From the NCBI RefSeq assembly GCF_003050835.1, contig NZ_QAOJ01000019.1, positions 20,902 through 84,901 on the forward strand: 64,000 nt of DNA, read 5' to 3'. Each line of letters starts with the position of its first letter. The first letter of the stretch is position 1. Under the pieces are notes generated by a model. That model was not told the DNA's origin and made no database searches. It was given only the letters and a program-made list of their open reading frames with translations. The translations under genes and the position numbers were made by a program. The stretch is from Pseudomonas sp. GV071. GTDB lineage: Bacteria; Pseudomonadota; Gammaproteobacteria; Pseudomonadales; Pseudomonadaceae. Below are positions 34,602 to 43,618 of the stretch, in pieces.

Positions 34602-34649
34602 CCGGCGACCAAACCGGCATCGCTGAATAGTCAGCGATGGGGAACTGTA
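34602..34649 (-). promoter_or_regulatory. conserved upstream hairpin module of the DUF3077 leader, copy 1
   Basis: A perfect 9-bp stem (CATCGCTGA at 34618-34626 with TCAGCGATG at 34631-34639) lies next to a small CCGG stem (34602-34605 with 34614-34617). A possible -10 box TACAGT on the minus strand is at 34644-34649. The counterpart at 63608-63659 has the same two stems with different bases. Confidence 0.5.
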
Positions 34650-34815
34650 GGCCTGTGGACGGGATGAAAAAGTCGGCTGTGGCGGGCGGAGGAGAAGGAA
34701 CGCGGCTTTGAGGGTGGGGGAAATGGGTAAGAAAAATTGCTAAAACTGGATCAACACCTTTTTGGAAACCTTCAATGGCGCCGAGAATTGGCCGCTGTCG
34801 GCCAAAATCTGACAG

Positions 34816-35148
34816 TTACAACGTCTGGCGGGGATTGCCTGAGCTGAAAAATAGACCAAAGCCTTTCTCGAGGAACGCCACGACTTCAGCGACGCTTTCC
34901 TTGCTTGGTAGTACTAGGTCCTGAAGCGAAAGTGCCGGGTTCTCACCGTTTGCGCTGTGAATTACGTGCTCGACCTTAAGCAATGCATTGATTCCTGGCA
35001 CTGACGGAAACGTAGACTCATTTGGCGGAAAGGAAAATGAAATCATTTCGCCGACTCTTGGTAGTTCGCTAAATTCGATTTTTCCCGAAATGACGCCCGC
35101 TGCGGATGGAGCAAGCGTGAAAATAGAGAAATCTATGGCGATTTGCAT
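34816..35148 (-). CDS. hypothetical soluble protein
   Basis: 110 residues, no signal peptide or membrane segment. It looks like a beta-rich domain (IDFSIFTLAPSAAGVISGKI, RVGEMISFSFPP) with a helical C-terminus. Base composition is less GC-rich than its neighbours, so it may have been acquired. There is only a GAGG-like ribosome site. No family is recognised. The stretch between 34650 and 34815 holds nothing I can identify. Confidence 0.5.
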   Translation of the reverse strand: MQIAIDFSIFTLAPSAAGVISGKIEFSELPRVGEMISFSFPPNESTFPSVPGINALLKVEHVIHSANGENPALSLQDLVLPSKESVAEVVAFLEKGFGLFFSSGNPRQTL

Positions 35149-35371
35149 GGACTAAGTGAGCCTCTTAATGTCTGGTTAACCAATGACCGCTTTTGGCCGA
35201 TTGCTGCCGGTCACGACAGGCAGTTAATGGTCAGAAGTAGCAAGCCCCGCCAACACGCCGCAGGCAGGCCCTGGTCAAAACCTAATCACTGAAATAGCGG
35301 AATCTCTCTTTTTGCCGCCCTCTGAGCCCTTGGATAATCGTGCTTCCCGAGCACCACCAAAGGACGCTGCA

Positions 35372-35497
35372 ATGCCCCACGTCACAAACCATCGCGCTGT
35401 TTTTCTGTTGGCCCATCTGCTTGCATTTTCAGTTTGTGTGGCGCTGCTTGGCGGGCTTGCAGTAACACTCGCCGCCCTTGGCCATTATCTGCTCTAG
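35372..35497 (+). CDS. possible small membrane protein
   Basis: 41 residues from ATG 35372, after AAGGA seven bases upstream. Two hydrophobic stretches, or one long one, cover residues 9-40 (FLLAHLLAFSVCVALLGGLA). The ORF is short, but the ribosome site and membrane-like composition support it. Its end overlaps the convergent LysR stop by four bases. Function unknown. Confidence 0.4.
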   Translation: MPHVTNHRAVFLLAHLLAFSVCVALLGGLAVTLAALGHYLL

Positions 35498-36345
35498 GGG
35501 CGCTCGTTGAAGACCTCGGTCAGCGTCTCCGTCAGGTGGCGTAGTTGGCTGTCGCGGTGCGCGGTGTAGAGCACCACGTCGCGGCCTGGCAGTTGCGGTA
35601 AATTCAGTTCATCGCTTACGTCGACGCATCCCGCTGGCGCCATGCGCCCCACCATGGCACCCACGCCAATGCCCGCCGAAACCGCCGCGCCAATGGCCAG
35701 AATGCCCGAGCCGACAAAGGCCTCGCGCCAGCTGCGGTTCTGCGCCTGCAATGCGCTCGACACCATGCTGCGCATGCCACAGGGCGCGGGCTGAATAGCC
35801 AGGGGTAACGGCGCCGTTTCGGGCGCTATGAATGTCTCGCCCGCCATCCAGGTGAACTGCTCGGTGCCGATGCTTTCACCATCCTGCCGGCGATTGTCGT
35901 GGCGCAGAATCAATGCGATATCGAGCGTGCCGCGCTCATAGCGCTCTAACAATTCGCGGGAGGTGCCCAGGCTGAAGGCCACGACCACCTCGGGATCGGC
36001 CTCCGACAAGCGCCGGAGCCAGCGGGACAAATCTGCACCCACGATATGGTGGCTAACGCCGATATGAAGCGTGCGTTTCGGCGCCTCGAAACTGCGCATC
36101 GCCTGCTCGTATGATTCCAGCAAACGCTGGGCATTGGCCTGGAACGCTAGCCCGTGAACCGACAGCGTCACCCGCCGTGGCGTGCGTTCCAGCAAGGCGC
36201 GGCCCATGGCCTCCTCCAGCCGCTTGATACGAAGGCTGATGGCAACCTGTGTGGTACCCATGGCCTCTGCCACCCGGGTAAAACTTTTCAACTGCGCCAC
36301 TAGTAAAAAGGCACGTATGGATTCGATGTCAGGCGATTTCATCAA
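35494..36345 (-). CDS. LysR-type transcription regulator
   Basis: 283 residues. The HTH is at about 5-65 (SIRAFLLVAQLKSFTRVAEA, then MGTTQVAISLRIKRLEEAMG), and the effector domain begins near residue 90. The protein resembles LysR regulators of transporters or amino-acid export. The expected divergent target at its 5' side is missing; only a 3' scrap of an outer-membrane protein gene remains there (36400-36465). It may have lost its partner gene. Confidence 0.85.
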   Translation of the reverse strand: MMKSPDIESIRAFLLVAQLKSFTRVAEAMGTTQVAISLRIKRLEEAMGRALLERTPRRVTLSVHGLAFQANAQRLLESYEQAMRSFEAPKRTLHIGVSHHIVGADLSRWLRRLSEADPEVVVAFSLGTSRELLERYERGTLDIALILRHDNRRQDGESIGTEQFTWMAGETFIAPETAPLPLAIQPAPCGMRSMVSSALQAQNRSWREAFVGSGILAIGAAVSAGIGVGAMVGRMAPAGCVDVSDELNLPQLPGRDVVLYTAHRDSQLRHLTETLTEVFNERP

Positions 36346-36399
36346 CGGTGTCTGTCCCGGTTGCCGAGGCGTTTAAGGTTACCTCAGCGCAGGCAAAAC

Positions 36400-36465
36400 C
36401 CGCAGAGCTTCGACGGCGATGCCCACGGCTATGACGTGATGGTCGGGTTCAAGATGAAGTTCTGA
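36400..36465 (+). pseudogene. 3' remnant of an outer-membrane protein gene
   Basis: The frame ending at TGA 36463-36465 reads SFDGDAHGYDVMVGFKMKF. That is a typical last beta-strand of an outer-membrane barrel, with terminal phenylalanine. No start or upstream coding is in frame, and the preceding sequence does not look like barrel protein. I read it as what was left when a porin-like gene was deleted next to the LysR gene. It is very short, so confidence is limited. Confidence 0.4.
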
Positions 36466-36545
36466 GCGCTCTGGAGAGGCGCCAGAGCAACTGGCCGCCT
36501 CTCGATATCAAAAGGCGGGCCAGACGAAGACGCGGGACGTTCTGC

Positions 36546-36908
36546 TTACTCAAAATGCTCCGGATTAACCGGGTCCCCAGGCTTCATCGCCAGTTGCTCG
36601 CGCACGTCGGCAAACATGGCGTCGTAGTGTTTGTGCACGGAGCCGATGCTGCTCATGGCTTTGGGGATGCCGTATTTCTCGGCGATTTTGGTCACGTTGC
36701 TGGCGAAGTTATAGGCCTCTTCTTTGGCCAGGAAAAAGCCCTCGCTCATTTCCTTGCCCTGGATGGTGCCGTGCATGGTGAATTGCATGCCTTTGCCGAT
36801 TTTCGGGTCTTGTGCCACTTCGTAGTCGATGTGCAGGTCGTAGCTGACATCGTTCGGGGTCAGTGCATGACGCTCGATGTGCAGGTGACCGGGGGTAAAC
36901 GTAGCCAT
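36546..36908 (-). CDS. DUF5064-like protein
   Basis: 120 residues, soluble. The opening FTPGHLHIERHALTPNDVSY, then DLHIDYEV, matches my memory of the Pseudomonas DUF5064 family, for which no function is established. The protein looks like a small antiparallel beta-sheet domain followed by helices (EEAYNFASNVTKIAEKYGIP). ATG 36908 is preceded by AGGAGAA. Monocistronic by position. Confidence 0.7.
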   Translation of the reverse strand: MATFTPGHLHIERHALTPNDVSYDLHIDYEVAQDPKIGKGMQFTMHGTIQGKEMSEGFFLAKEEAYNFASNVTKIAEKYGIPKAMSSIGSVHKHYDAMFADVREQLAMKPGDPVNPEHFE

Positions 36909-37051
36909 GGTGTTTTCTCCTGAATAGTCCCTTGAGCCCGCTTGACTTGGTGTGATGAATACGCGGGTCTGTTGGGGATCAACGCTAGTTTTTTTCCCGG
37001 ACTTGTAAAGCCCTGGAGATGAATGTTGCGTTATCTCTTGCCCGCAAAGCG

Positions 37052-37933
37052 CTAGCGCTCACCAATGCCGGCAATAATCTGCGGCCATAACGCCCGTGGC
37101 AGGTCGTGGGCCATGCCCGGTACCAGGTGCAGTGTGGCGCCGGCGATGGCGCGGGCAATGGCTTTGCCGCCGGCTGGGCGCACCAGTTTGTCGGCCAGGC
37201 CGTGAATAACCACGGTCGGGGTGCTGATTTTTTCGCAGTAGGGGCGTAGATCGCCGGTGGCGAGAATCGCTGCGAACTGCCTGGCGGTGGCTTTGAAGTC
37301 GGCGCCACGGGCAATCTGTAGGCGGATCAAGGCGTCCAGTTCTGCCTCGGGCATTGGGTGGGCGGCGCTGCCGATGGCGCGGAACAGCTCGCGTTGGCGT
37401 GAAACGATGGTGTCGGCGCTGGCCCCGGGCGGCGGCGTCGAGACCAGTTTGCGGAATACGCCAAAGGCTGGCGGTGGCAGCAGCGGCTGGTTGGTCGAGG
37501 AGAACAGAATGGTCAGTGCGCGCACGCGCTCGGGGTAACGGGCGGCGAACACCTGGGCGATCATGCCGCCCATGGAGGCGCCGACAATATGGGCCGAGGC
37601 GATGGCCAGATGCGCCATCAGTTGGGCGACGTCGTCGGCCATGTCCACCAGGGTATACGGCGCTGCAGAACGCAGCCCCAACTGGGCGCGGGCCAGCAGT
37701 TTCCACATCGGCGTATCGAAGGGTTTTTTCACCCGGCCCGAAAGGCCCGAGTCGCGGTTGTCGAAGCGGATAACGCGAAAACCGCGTTCGACCAGGCTCT
37801 GGCAGAAGTCATCCGGCCACAGCACCATTTGCGCGCCGAGGCCCATGATCAACAGCAGTGGCGGTGCAGACAGCTCGCCCCAATCTTCGTAAACCAGATC
37901 GACATCGGTGCAAGGGGCGGTTCCGCTGCGCAT
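37052..37933 (-). CDS. alpha/beta-fold hydrolase
   Basis: 293 residues from ATG 37933, chosen over 37993 because AGAGG precedes it and the extension is unlike the family. Motifs are an oxyanion-hole strand (LLLIMGLGAQMVLW), DNRDSGLS, the nucleophile elbow GASMGGMIAQ (serine near residue 125), a late aspartate (HGLADKLV) and histidine (GMAHDLP). The closest relatives I can recall are carboxylesterase or aclacinomycin methylesterase-like RdmC proteins. It is probably independent of the catabolic operon upstream. Confidence 0.85.
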   Translation of the reverse strand: MRSGTAPCTDVDLVYEDWGELSAPPLLLIMGLGAQMVLWPDDFCQSLVERGFRVIRFDNRDSGLSGRVKKPFDTPMWKLLARAQLGLRSAAPYTLVDMADDVAQLMAHLAIASAHIVGASMGGMIAQVFAARYPERVRALTILFSSTNQPLLPPPAFGVFRKLVSTPPPGASADTIVSRQRELFRAIGSAAHPMPEAELDALIRLQIARGADFKATARQFAAILATGDLRPYCEKISTPTVVIHGLADKLVRPAGGKAIARAIAGATLHLVPGMAHDLPRALWPQIIAGIGER

Positions 37934-38031
37934 AAGGGGCCTCTGATAAGGGAGCGTGAGGGCAGCATGCCGCCTCAGCCCCCCTCTTGCCAAGCCGCCC
38001 TCCCCTCAGTGTCCACTAGCCCTGACCTGGG

Positions 38032-38877
38032 TCACTTGGGGTTGCGGTAATAGCCGACCGCCACCAAATAACCGCCTACCTTGTGCAGCAGCGCGTGTTT
38101 GTCTTCCACCTTGCTGGTGACCGGGTTCTTCCAGCGGTAGTCGTAGCCACCTTCAGTGTGTGTGGCCATCAGCGCCAGTATCGGCGCGCCCACCGGTTTG
38201 CCCTGGGGGTCACGAATGCTGGCGAAATCGACGCCGAGCAAGCGCAGGTTGTAGCCGTGGGCCAGGTAGCGGTGGCTGGTGAGGTCGACGACAAACACGT
38301 ACAGGTCATCCTCGCGAAACGCGGGCGACAGCTCGTTGATGGCGGTGAAGCTTGCGGTCGGGTCTTTTTCGATGGCGGCTACTGCCCGGTCGAGCAAGGC
38401 CTGGGCCTGTTCCGGGGTGGCGCGCGGCAGGTAGTGGCCGACGGCGATGATGCGCTCCCCTACCCGCTGGAAATACACGCGCTTGCGCTCGACGCGGCCA
38501 TCGGCCCAGCTTTTCCACCGGTATTCGGCGCTTTGCACGCCGCCGCTCTCGGGCGTTTGCAGGGCCTGTTCGAAGGCGCTTTTCAGCTCCGGGGCCAACA
38601 CGCTGGACACATTCCGGCCAATCAACACCGCCGACGGTCCACCGCTGGCGAGCATGGTGCCGTGGGTGTCGACCACAAACACGTAGCGGTCGGCGTCGAT
38701 GAATTCGCCCTGGCGACTGAAGGCCGCCAAGGCGGCGTCTCCCTGGGTGCGGTAGTACTCCACGGCGCTGGCCAGCAGCGCCTGGGTGCGCTCGCCATCG
38801 CTGGCAGCGTGGCTGAGGCGGGTTACGGCCAACAGGGCCAGCAGGCAACAACGGATCAGTGTGGCTTTAGCCATCAC
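38032..38877 (-). CDS. periplasmic protein with two Cache-type sensor domains
   Basis: 281 residues with a signal peptide (about 1-24). Two similar sensor units follow. Each has the pattern YVFVVDTHGTMLASGG / LYVFVVDLTSHRYLAHG, then a GRNVSS or GVDFAS turn, then a YRWK strand (SAEYRWKSW, GYDYRWKNP). Single-Cache proteins bind small organic molecules outside the cell. It carries no output domain, so it might present a ligand to another protein. It lies 48 bp behind the cyclase gene of the catabolic operon and may be its last gene. Confidence 0.75.
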   Translation of the reverse strand: MMAKATLIRCCLLALLAVTRLSHAASDGERTQALLASAVEYYRTQGDAALAAFSRQGEFIDADRYVFVVDTHGTMLASGGPSAVLIGRNVSSVLAPELKSAFEQALQTPESGGVQSAEYRWKSWADGRVERKRVYFQRVGERIIAVGHYLPRATPEQAQALLDRAVAAIEKDPTASFTAINELSPAFREDDLYVFVVDLTSHRYLAHGYNLRLLGVDFASIRDPQGKPVGAPILALMATHTEGGYDYRWKNPVTSKVEDKHALLHKVGGYLVAVGYYRNPK

Positions 38878-38925
38878 GCGATACTCCCGGCGACGCCCAG
38901 CGCCGCCTGTTCAAGCGTTGCGGGT

Positions 38926-39717
38926 TCAGGCATTGAAAATCGCCACGGCACGGACAAACCCCGCCGAGGCGTGTTTGATTTTGTACGGGAAGCACGACAC
39001 CAGAAAACCGTTGGCCGGCAGGCTGTCGAGGTTGGCGAGTTTTTCCATCTGCCCGTAGCCGATGTCACGCCCGGCTTTGTGCCCTTCCCAGATGATCGAG
39101 GCATCGCCGGAGGCGGCAAAGCGCTCGCGGGTGTATTTGAACGGTGCGTCCCAGCTCCAGGCGTCGGTGCCGACGACCCGCACGCCGCGCTCCAGCAGGT
39201 ACATCGTCGCCTCGCGGCCCATGCCGATGCCGGCTTCCAGATACCCCGGCTGGCCGAACAGCGCGCCGGCGCGGGTGTTGATCAACACGATATCCAGCGG
39301 TTGCAGCTGATGCTCGATGCGCGCCAGCTCGGCTTCCACTTCGGCAGCAGTGACCACGTGGCCGTCGGGCAAGTGGCGAAAGTCCAGCTTCACGCCGGGT
39401 TGCAGGCACCAGTCCAGGGGCAGCTCGTCGATGCCGAAGGCCGGCTTGCCGCCGTCGGTGGTCGAGGCGTAGTGCCAGGGCGCGTCCATGTGGGTGCCGC
39501 TGTGGGTGGTGATCTGCAGGCGCTCGGCCGCCCAGGATTCATTGCCGGGCATCTGCTCCAGCTCAAGGCCGGGGAACATCGCGGCCATCTCCGGCCAGCC
39601 TTGCTGATGGTCCATGTAGTCGATTTTCGGCAGCAAGGGTGGCGGATCGGTGTAGGGGTTGTTGTCGAGGGTCACTGACAGGTCGACCAGGCGGCGGGTC
39701 GGTTTAAGCGCGGACAT
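38926..39717 (-). CDS. cyclase/kynurenine formamidase-like metal hydrolase
   Basis: 263 residues of the PF04199 'cyclase' family. The metal-site motif HSGTHMDAPWHY is near residue 73, and VLINTRAGALF and GVRVVGTDAWSWD follow as expected. Members hydrolyse amides, lactones or ring ketones using Mn or Zn. The start overlaps the end of the epimerase gene by 14 bases, so it belongs to the minus-strand operon running down from the MFS gene at 43457. The substrate is unknown; ring-opened aromatic lactones or ketones are plausible from context. Confidence 0.88.
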   Translation of the reverse strand: MSALKPTRRLVDLSVTLDNNPYTDPPPLLPKIDYMDHQQGWPEMAAMFPGLELEQMPGNESWAAERLQITTHSGTHMDAPWHYASTTDGGKPAFGIDELPLDWCLQPGVKLDFRHLPDGHVVTAAEVEAELARIEHQLQPLDIVLINTRAGALFGQPGYLEAGIGMGREATMYLLERGVRVVGTDAWSWDAPFKYTRERFAASGDASIIWEGHKAGRDIGYGQMEKLANLDSLPANGFLVSCFPYKIKHASAGFVRAVAIFNA

Positions 39718-40699
39718 GGGCAGGTGCTCCAGCTAATGACAGGGGCCGAGGGGCGGCGGGATTAAGGGCATTGCGGATCAGCGTGGCGGCATTGCCGTCG
39801 TGGCTGAAACCGAGGGCCCGGGCGTGCGGCGTTTTCAGCGGCGGCAGTTGGCCGAACAGCGCCTGCAGCTGCTGATCGGCGGCATGGCTGATCAGGCTGC
39901 GGCGTTCCTCGCCATAAGCGTCGGCCAGGGCATCCAGGACCTGGGCGATGGACAGGTGCAGCACCGGCAGTTGCCACACCCGCTGCGCCCCCAGGGTGCT
40001 GCCATCCAGCTCGGCGGCACGTATCAGGTTGGTCACGCAGCAGCGCGCCGACATCCACCAGCAGGTGGCCTCTGGCGATACCGGGCAGCTATAGCGCTCG
40101 CCAGCGGCATAGGCTCGCAGCAAGTCGCTCATAAACGCCGAGCGCAGGCCGTTGGGTTCCCGTGGCCGCGCGACAATGCCCGGCAGGCGCAGCGCGCGGC
40201 CGTCCACTTCGCCACGCCGGGCCAGGTCGTTGACCAGGGTTTCCACCATGGCCTTGTGCGCGGCGTAAGACAGCTGCGGGTTCAACTCCGCCTGCTCGTT
40301 CATCCGCGCCGGCAGTTCGCCGCCATACACCGCCACGCTGCTGGCATACACCAGCACCGGTGGCTTGGCCTTGTTGCGCAGTTGGTTGAGCAGCTCCAGG
40401 CTGGCCAGCAGGTTGACCTGATAACCCTGTTCGTACTGCGTTTCTGCCGCGCCGCCGGGCACACTCACCAGGTGAAACACCACATCGACGCCATCGGCCA
40501 GCAAACGGCGCAGCAAGGCAGCGTCGGTGACGCTGCCGCTTTGCTGGCGCACGCGCGGGTCGTCTGCCGCGCTAGCGAATTCGCGGTCCAGCAATAGCAA
40601 CGAATCGATGGCCTGGCCGCGCAGGCTGCCGCGCGCCAACAGGCAGCGCACCAGTTCGCGGCCGACAAACCCATTGGCGCCGGTGATCAATACACGCAT
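39704..40699 (-). CDS. NAD-dependent epimerase/dehydratase-like protein
   Basis: 331 residues from ATG 40699, after AGGAGCC. The Rossmann motif GANGFVGREL is at about 7-16 and the catalytic YxxxK of the SDR family at YAAHK near residue 150. The pattern resembles the DenD/D-erythronate dehydrogenase branch (VFHLVSVPGGAAETQYEQGY; RLPGIVARP). In this operon it probably oxidises or reduces a hydroxyl of a ring-cleavage product rather than a sugar. The 46-residue extension to 40837 lies upstream of the ribosome site and is rejected. Confidence 0.85.
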   Translation of the reverse strand: MRVLITGANGFVGRELVRCLLARGSLRGQAIDSLLLLDREFASAADDPRVRQQSGSVTDAALLRRLLADGVDVVFHLVSVPGGAAETQYEQGYQVNLLASLELLNQLRNKAKPPVLVYASSVAVYGGELPARMNEQAELNPQLSYAAHKAMVETLVNDLARRGEVDGRALRLPGIVARPREPNGLRSAFMSDLLRAYAAGERYSCPVSPEATCWWMSARCCVTNLIRAAELDGSTLGAQRVWQLPVLHLSIAQVLDALADAYGEERRSLISHAADQQLQALFGQLPPLKTPHARALGFSHDGNAATLIRNALNPAAPRPLSLAGAPAHVRA

Positions 40700-40709
40700 A
40701 CGCGGCTCC

Positions 40710-41693
40710 TCATGGCCGGGCCTGCACGACACGCTGGTCGATGCCGCCAAACAACGATTGGCCATCGGCGCCCAGCACCTCCATCTGTACCCGGTCGCCG
40801 AAGCGCATAAAGGCCGTCTGGGCGCTGCCTTGGGCAATCATTTCAATCGCCCGGCGCTCGGCAATGCAGGCCGAACCGACGCTGCGATCGGCATTGGAAA
40901 CCGTGCCCGAACCAATCACTGTGCCGGCGCGCAGGCGACGGGTCAGTGCCGCGTGGGCAATCAACTGGCCGAAGTGGAAGTTCATCGCGCCGCCATGGGG
41001 GTGGCCAAACCATTCGCCGTTCCAGTGCACTTGCAGGGGCAACTGCACACAGCCATCGCGCCAGGCTTCGCCGAGCTCTTCCGGGGTGAGCGCCAAGGGC
41101 GCGAAACTGCTGGACGGTTTGGCCTGCAAAAAGCCGAAACCGGTGACCATCTCTCGCGGCGCCAGGGCACGCAGGCTGACGTCGTTGATCTGCACGATCA
41201 GTTTGATGTGCTGCAAGGCCTGCTCGGCGCTGCAGCCCATCGGCACCTCGTCCACCACCACGCCAAACTCGCCTTCGAAGTCGATACCCTGGGCTTCGCT
41301 GGGCAAGGGAATGTCATCACGGCCGCCGAGAAAATCATCGCCCGCGCCCTGGTACATCAGCGGTGTGTGTTCAGCTCCGTCGATGGGTTTGAGGTTGAAG
41401 GCTTTTTGCATCAGCGCGCCGTGGCTCATAAAGGCCGAGCCGTCGCACCACTGGTACACACGCGGCAACGGCGCCATCGCCTGGGCCGCGTCGAAGGTAA
41501 AGGCGCCCACTGCCCGGCCCGCATTAAGCTCATCGGACAGCAGACGCAAACGGGGTTCGGCGCTGGCCCAGTTTTCCAGCGCCACTTGCAAGGTTGGCGC
41601 AACCGCTGTGGCCTGCAGTGCCCACTGGTTATCGCGCGAGACCACCACCAGCTGGCCATCGCGGCTGCCGTTATTGAGGGTGGCGAGCTTCAT
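40710..41693 (-). CDS. fumarylacetoacetate hydrolase-family enzyme
   Basis: 327 residues. The FAH-fold metal site is visible: DFEGEFGVVVDEV (acidic ligands) and the later IGSGTVSNADRSVGSACIAE. NDVSLRALAPREM is typical of the family. Such enzymes cleave C-C bonds of 1,3-diketones from aromatic ring opening, or act as hydratases/decarboxylases. Its start overlaps the cupin stop by four bases (ATGA). A lone FAH next to a cupin and an MFS transporter fits an aromatic catabolic operon. Confidence 0.9.
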   Translation of the reverse strand: MKLATLNNGSRDGQLVVVSRDNQWALQATAVAPTLQVALENWASAEPRLRLLSDELNAGRAVGAFTFDAAQAMAPLPRVYQWCDGSAFMSHGALMQKAFNLKPIDGAEHTPLMYQGAGDDFLGGRDDIPLPSEAQGIDFEGEFGVVVDEVPMGCSAEQALQHIKLIVQINDVSLRALAPREMVTGFGFLQAKPSSSFAPLALTPEELGEAWRDGCVQLPLQVHWNGEWFGHPHGGAMNFHFGQLIAHAALTRRLRAGTVIGSGTVSNADRSVGSACIAERRAIEMIAQGSAQTAFMRFGDRVQMEVLGADGQSLFGGIDQRVVQARP

Positions 41694-42259
41694 TGGCCAC
41701 CTCCCAGCTCAGGCGCAAAGCGGCCGTCGAGCAAAATGAAGACCATCCGTGCCATGGCTTCGGTGCGGTTACTCCAGGCGTGGTTGGTGCCACGCTGCAC
41801 CACCACGTCGCCGCGTTTGAGCTGCACCTCTTCCTCGTCCACCACCAGCCACACCTCGCCCTCGGTGACGATGCCGTAGTCGAGGGTTTCGGTGCGGTGC
41901 ATCAGTTTGTGTTTGGAATCGGCGGTGCCGGTGCCCGCGTGGGATTGGCCAATCTCGGCAAAGGCGGCAGCAGCATCGTCGGCGCTGATCTGGTTTTGCT
42001 GGCTGTCGGGTGGAATATCCACCACGCGGATCACGCTGCCCAACGCGCCTGGGCTCAATTGCAACGGCTTGGCGGTGGGGTCGCTGGCGTTGTCCAGCAA
42101 GGCCGGGCTGGCGGCGCTGTTCCAGATTTCATAGAACACCGTGCCGGGTACGGCGGCTAACGGAAACACGTTGGGCGTCGGCCCGCTGCTGGCGATAACC
42201 GCCCGGCCGCTAGCGTTGTGGCCGGTGACCACGCGTTTGAACGATGGTAGTTCGTGCAT
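41690..42259 (-). CDS. cupin-domain protein
   Basis: 189 residues from ATG 42259, with GAGGA upstream. It has one cupin core: KHKLMHRTETLDYGIVTEGE, then QLKRGDVVVQRGTNHAWSNR, which gives His/Glu/His metal ligands. It resembles the cupin proteins found beside FAH hydrolases in aromatic pathways. These may be dioxygenases or non-catalytic ligand-binding proteins. It sits between MFS and FAH genes with minimal spacing. Longer start at 42331 rejected: no ribosome site. Confidence 0.85.
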   Translation of the reverse strand: MHELPSFKRVVTGHNASGRAVIASSGPTPNVFPLAAVPGTVFYEIWNSAASPALLDNASDPTAKPLQLSPGALGSVIRVVDIPPDSQQNQISADDAAAAFAEIGQSHAGTGTADSKHKLMHRTETLDYGIVTEGEVWLVVDEEEVQLKRGDVVVQRGTNHAWSNRTEAMARMVFILLDGRFAPELGGGQ

Positions 42260-42272
42260 AAAAAATCCTCGC

Positions 42273-43457
42273 TCAGAGCGACGCTGCAGCAATGGGGGCG
42301 GTTTTAGGTAGCCCGAGGCAGGCCAGGGCAATCAGCAGTTGCGCCACGGCGAGCACACCGAGGGCGGTGGGCAGTTGGCCGGGTTGCCCGGCGGTAATCG
42401 CCAGCACCACCAACGGGCTGACAAATTCACCGGCAAAGATGGCGGCGGTAAAACCACCTGCGGCGCGCCCGCGTTGGGCAAAGTCGACCTGGCTCATGAT
42501 CCAGGTGATCAGCGTCGGCAACATCAGGCCGATGCCCAGGCCGTTGACCAGCACAGCAACCACCACCAGCGCATGGTTACCCGCGACTGCCATCAGCAGC
42601 CCGCCAACGCCGGCCAGAAAAAACGCCAACAGCATCTGCTTGTGCGGGCTTACCCCGCTCAGCACGCGAAAGCCCAGGGCGCCGGCAAGCACGCCGAGTT
42701 GGTTGGCGCCCATGGTCATGCCGATTTGTTGCGGCCCATCGACGTGCATCAGGCTCAGCAGATAGCCGGCCTGCACCGGCACCACAAACAGGCTGACGCC
42801 AGCCAGCACGGTCAGCAGGTACAACGGCGCCAGACGCCGCCACGGAAATACGGCGCTTTGCACGGTTGCCGATGTGTCGGCATCGCCTTGCGGCTCCCAC
42901 AGCAGCTTGGCCATCAACGGCAGAAACAGCAGGCCCACGGCGTACAAGGCAAAGGGTGTACGCCAGCCGTTCTCGCCCAGCGCACCGCCCACGGCCATAA
43001 AGATGGCGGCCGACAGCGAGGTGGCAACCATCTGCAAGGCGAACAGGCGTTCGCGGCGGGAGCCGCTGTAGTAGTCGCCCATCAAGGTGGTGCAGCCGGT
43101 CATGATCGCCGCTTCGGCCAGGCCGATGCCGGCGCGGCTGGCGACGATGGCGGTGAGCGAATCCAGCCACAGCGGCAGCAGGCCGCAGATGCTGTAAAGC
43201 ACCATGGCCCAGAGCAGCAAGGGTTTGCGCCCTACCCGGTCGGCAATCAGGCCGGCAAACGGGGCGACCAGGGCGATGACCAGCGCGGGTAGCGTCAGGG
43301 CGATGGGTACCAGCACGGTGGCGCCCGGGGTGTCGGCGAAATGCGCCTGCATGCGGGGCAACACTGGGGCCAGAAGTACGGCGCCTAGCACGGGCAGGCA
43401 GCTGCCTAGCAGTAGCAAAAGAGACTGTGGCAAACCTGCTTGGCGGTTAGTAGACAT
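42273..43457 (-). CDS. MFS transporter of the catabolic operon
   Basis: 394 residues, 12 membrane helices. The cytoplasmic loop 2-3 motif GLIADRVGRKPLLL is complete, and SRAGIGLAEAAIMTGCTTLM resembles DHA1-type carriers. As the first gene of the MFS-cupin-FAH-epimerase-cyclase run, it probably imports the pathway's aromatic substrate or exports a toxic intermediate. A lone GGTATCG half-site at 43487 lies upstream, but the full tandem operator seen at other promoters is absent. Confidence 0.87.
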   Translation of the reverse strand: MSTNRQAGLPQSLLLLLGSCLPVLGAVLLAPVLPRMQAHFADTPGATVLVPIALTLPALVIALVAPFAGLIADRVGRKPLLLWAMVLYSICGLLPLWLDSLTAIVASRAGIGLAEAAIMTGCTTLMGDYYSGSRRERLFALQMVATSLSAAIFMAVGGALGENGWRTPFALYAVGLLFLPLMAKLLWEPQGDADTSATVQSAVFPWRRLAPLYLLTVLAGVSLFVVPVQAGYLLSLMHVDGPQQIGMTMGANQLGVLAGALGFRVLSGVSPHKQMLLAFFLAGVGGLLMAVAGNHALVVVAVLVNGLGIGLMLPTLITWIMSQVDFAQRGRAAGGFTAAIFAGEFVSPLVVLAITAGQPGQLPTALGVLAVAQLLIALACLGLPKTAPIAAASL

Positions 43458-43514
43458 AGCGGTCTCCTGCAGTAAGGGTGTTTGCAGGTATCGCGGCTGA
43501 CCGGAGCGCCGGAC

Positions 43515-43565
43515 GGGCCGCTCCTACGGATTGCACGTACCGTAGGAGCGGCTTGAGCCGCGAGC
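43515..43565. repeat. REP doublet (REPIN-like)
   Basis: Perfect 13-bp inverted arms, GCCGCTCCTACGG (43517-43529) and CCGTAGGAGCGGC (43540-43552), are followed by TTGAGCCGCGAGC. The GTAGGAGCGGCTT core is the common Pseudomonas REP. It sits in the intergenic gap upstream of the MFS operon. Confidence 0.85.
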
Positions 43566-43618
43566 TTTGGATCTTCGATGGACGCATGGCGGTGTTCTCT
43601 TATTGTTGTTCTGGAAAA

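Noticed and set aside
43487..43504. GGTATCG half-site before the MFS operon as a seventh tandem operator
   Set aside because: The partner triplet is CGG, there is no ATC 22 bp away on either side, and the orientation is wrong for the minus-strand gene.
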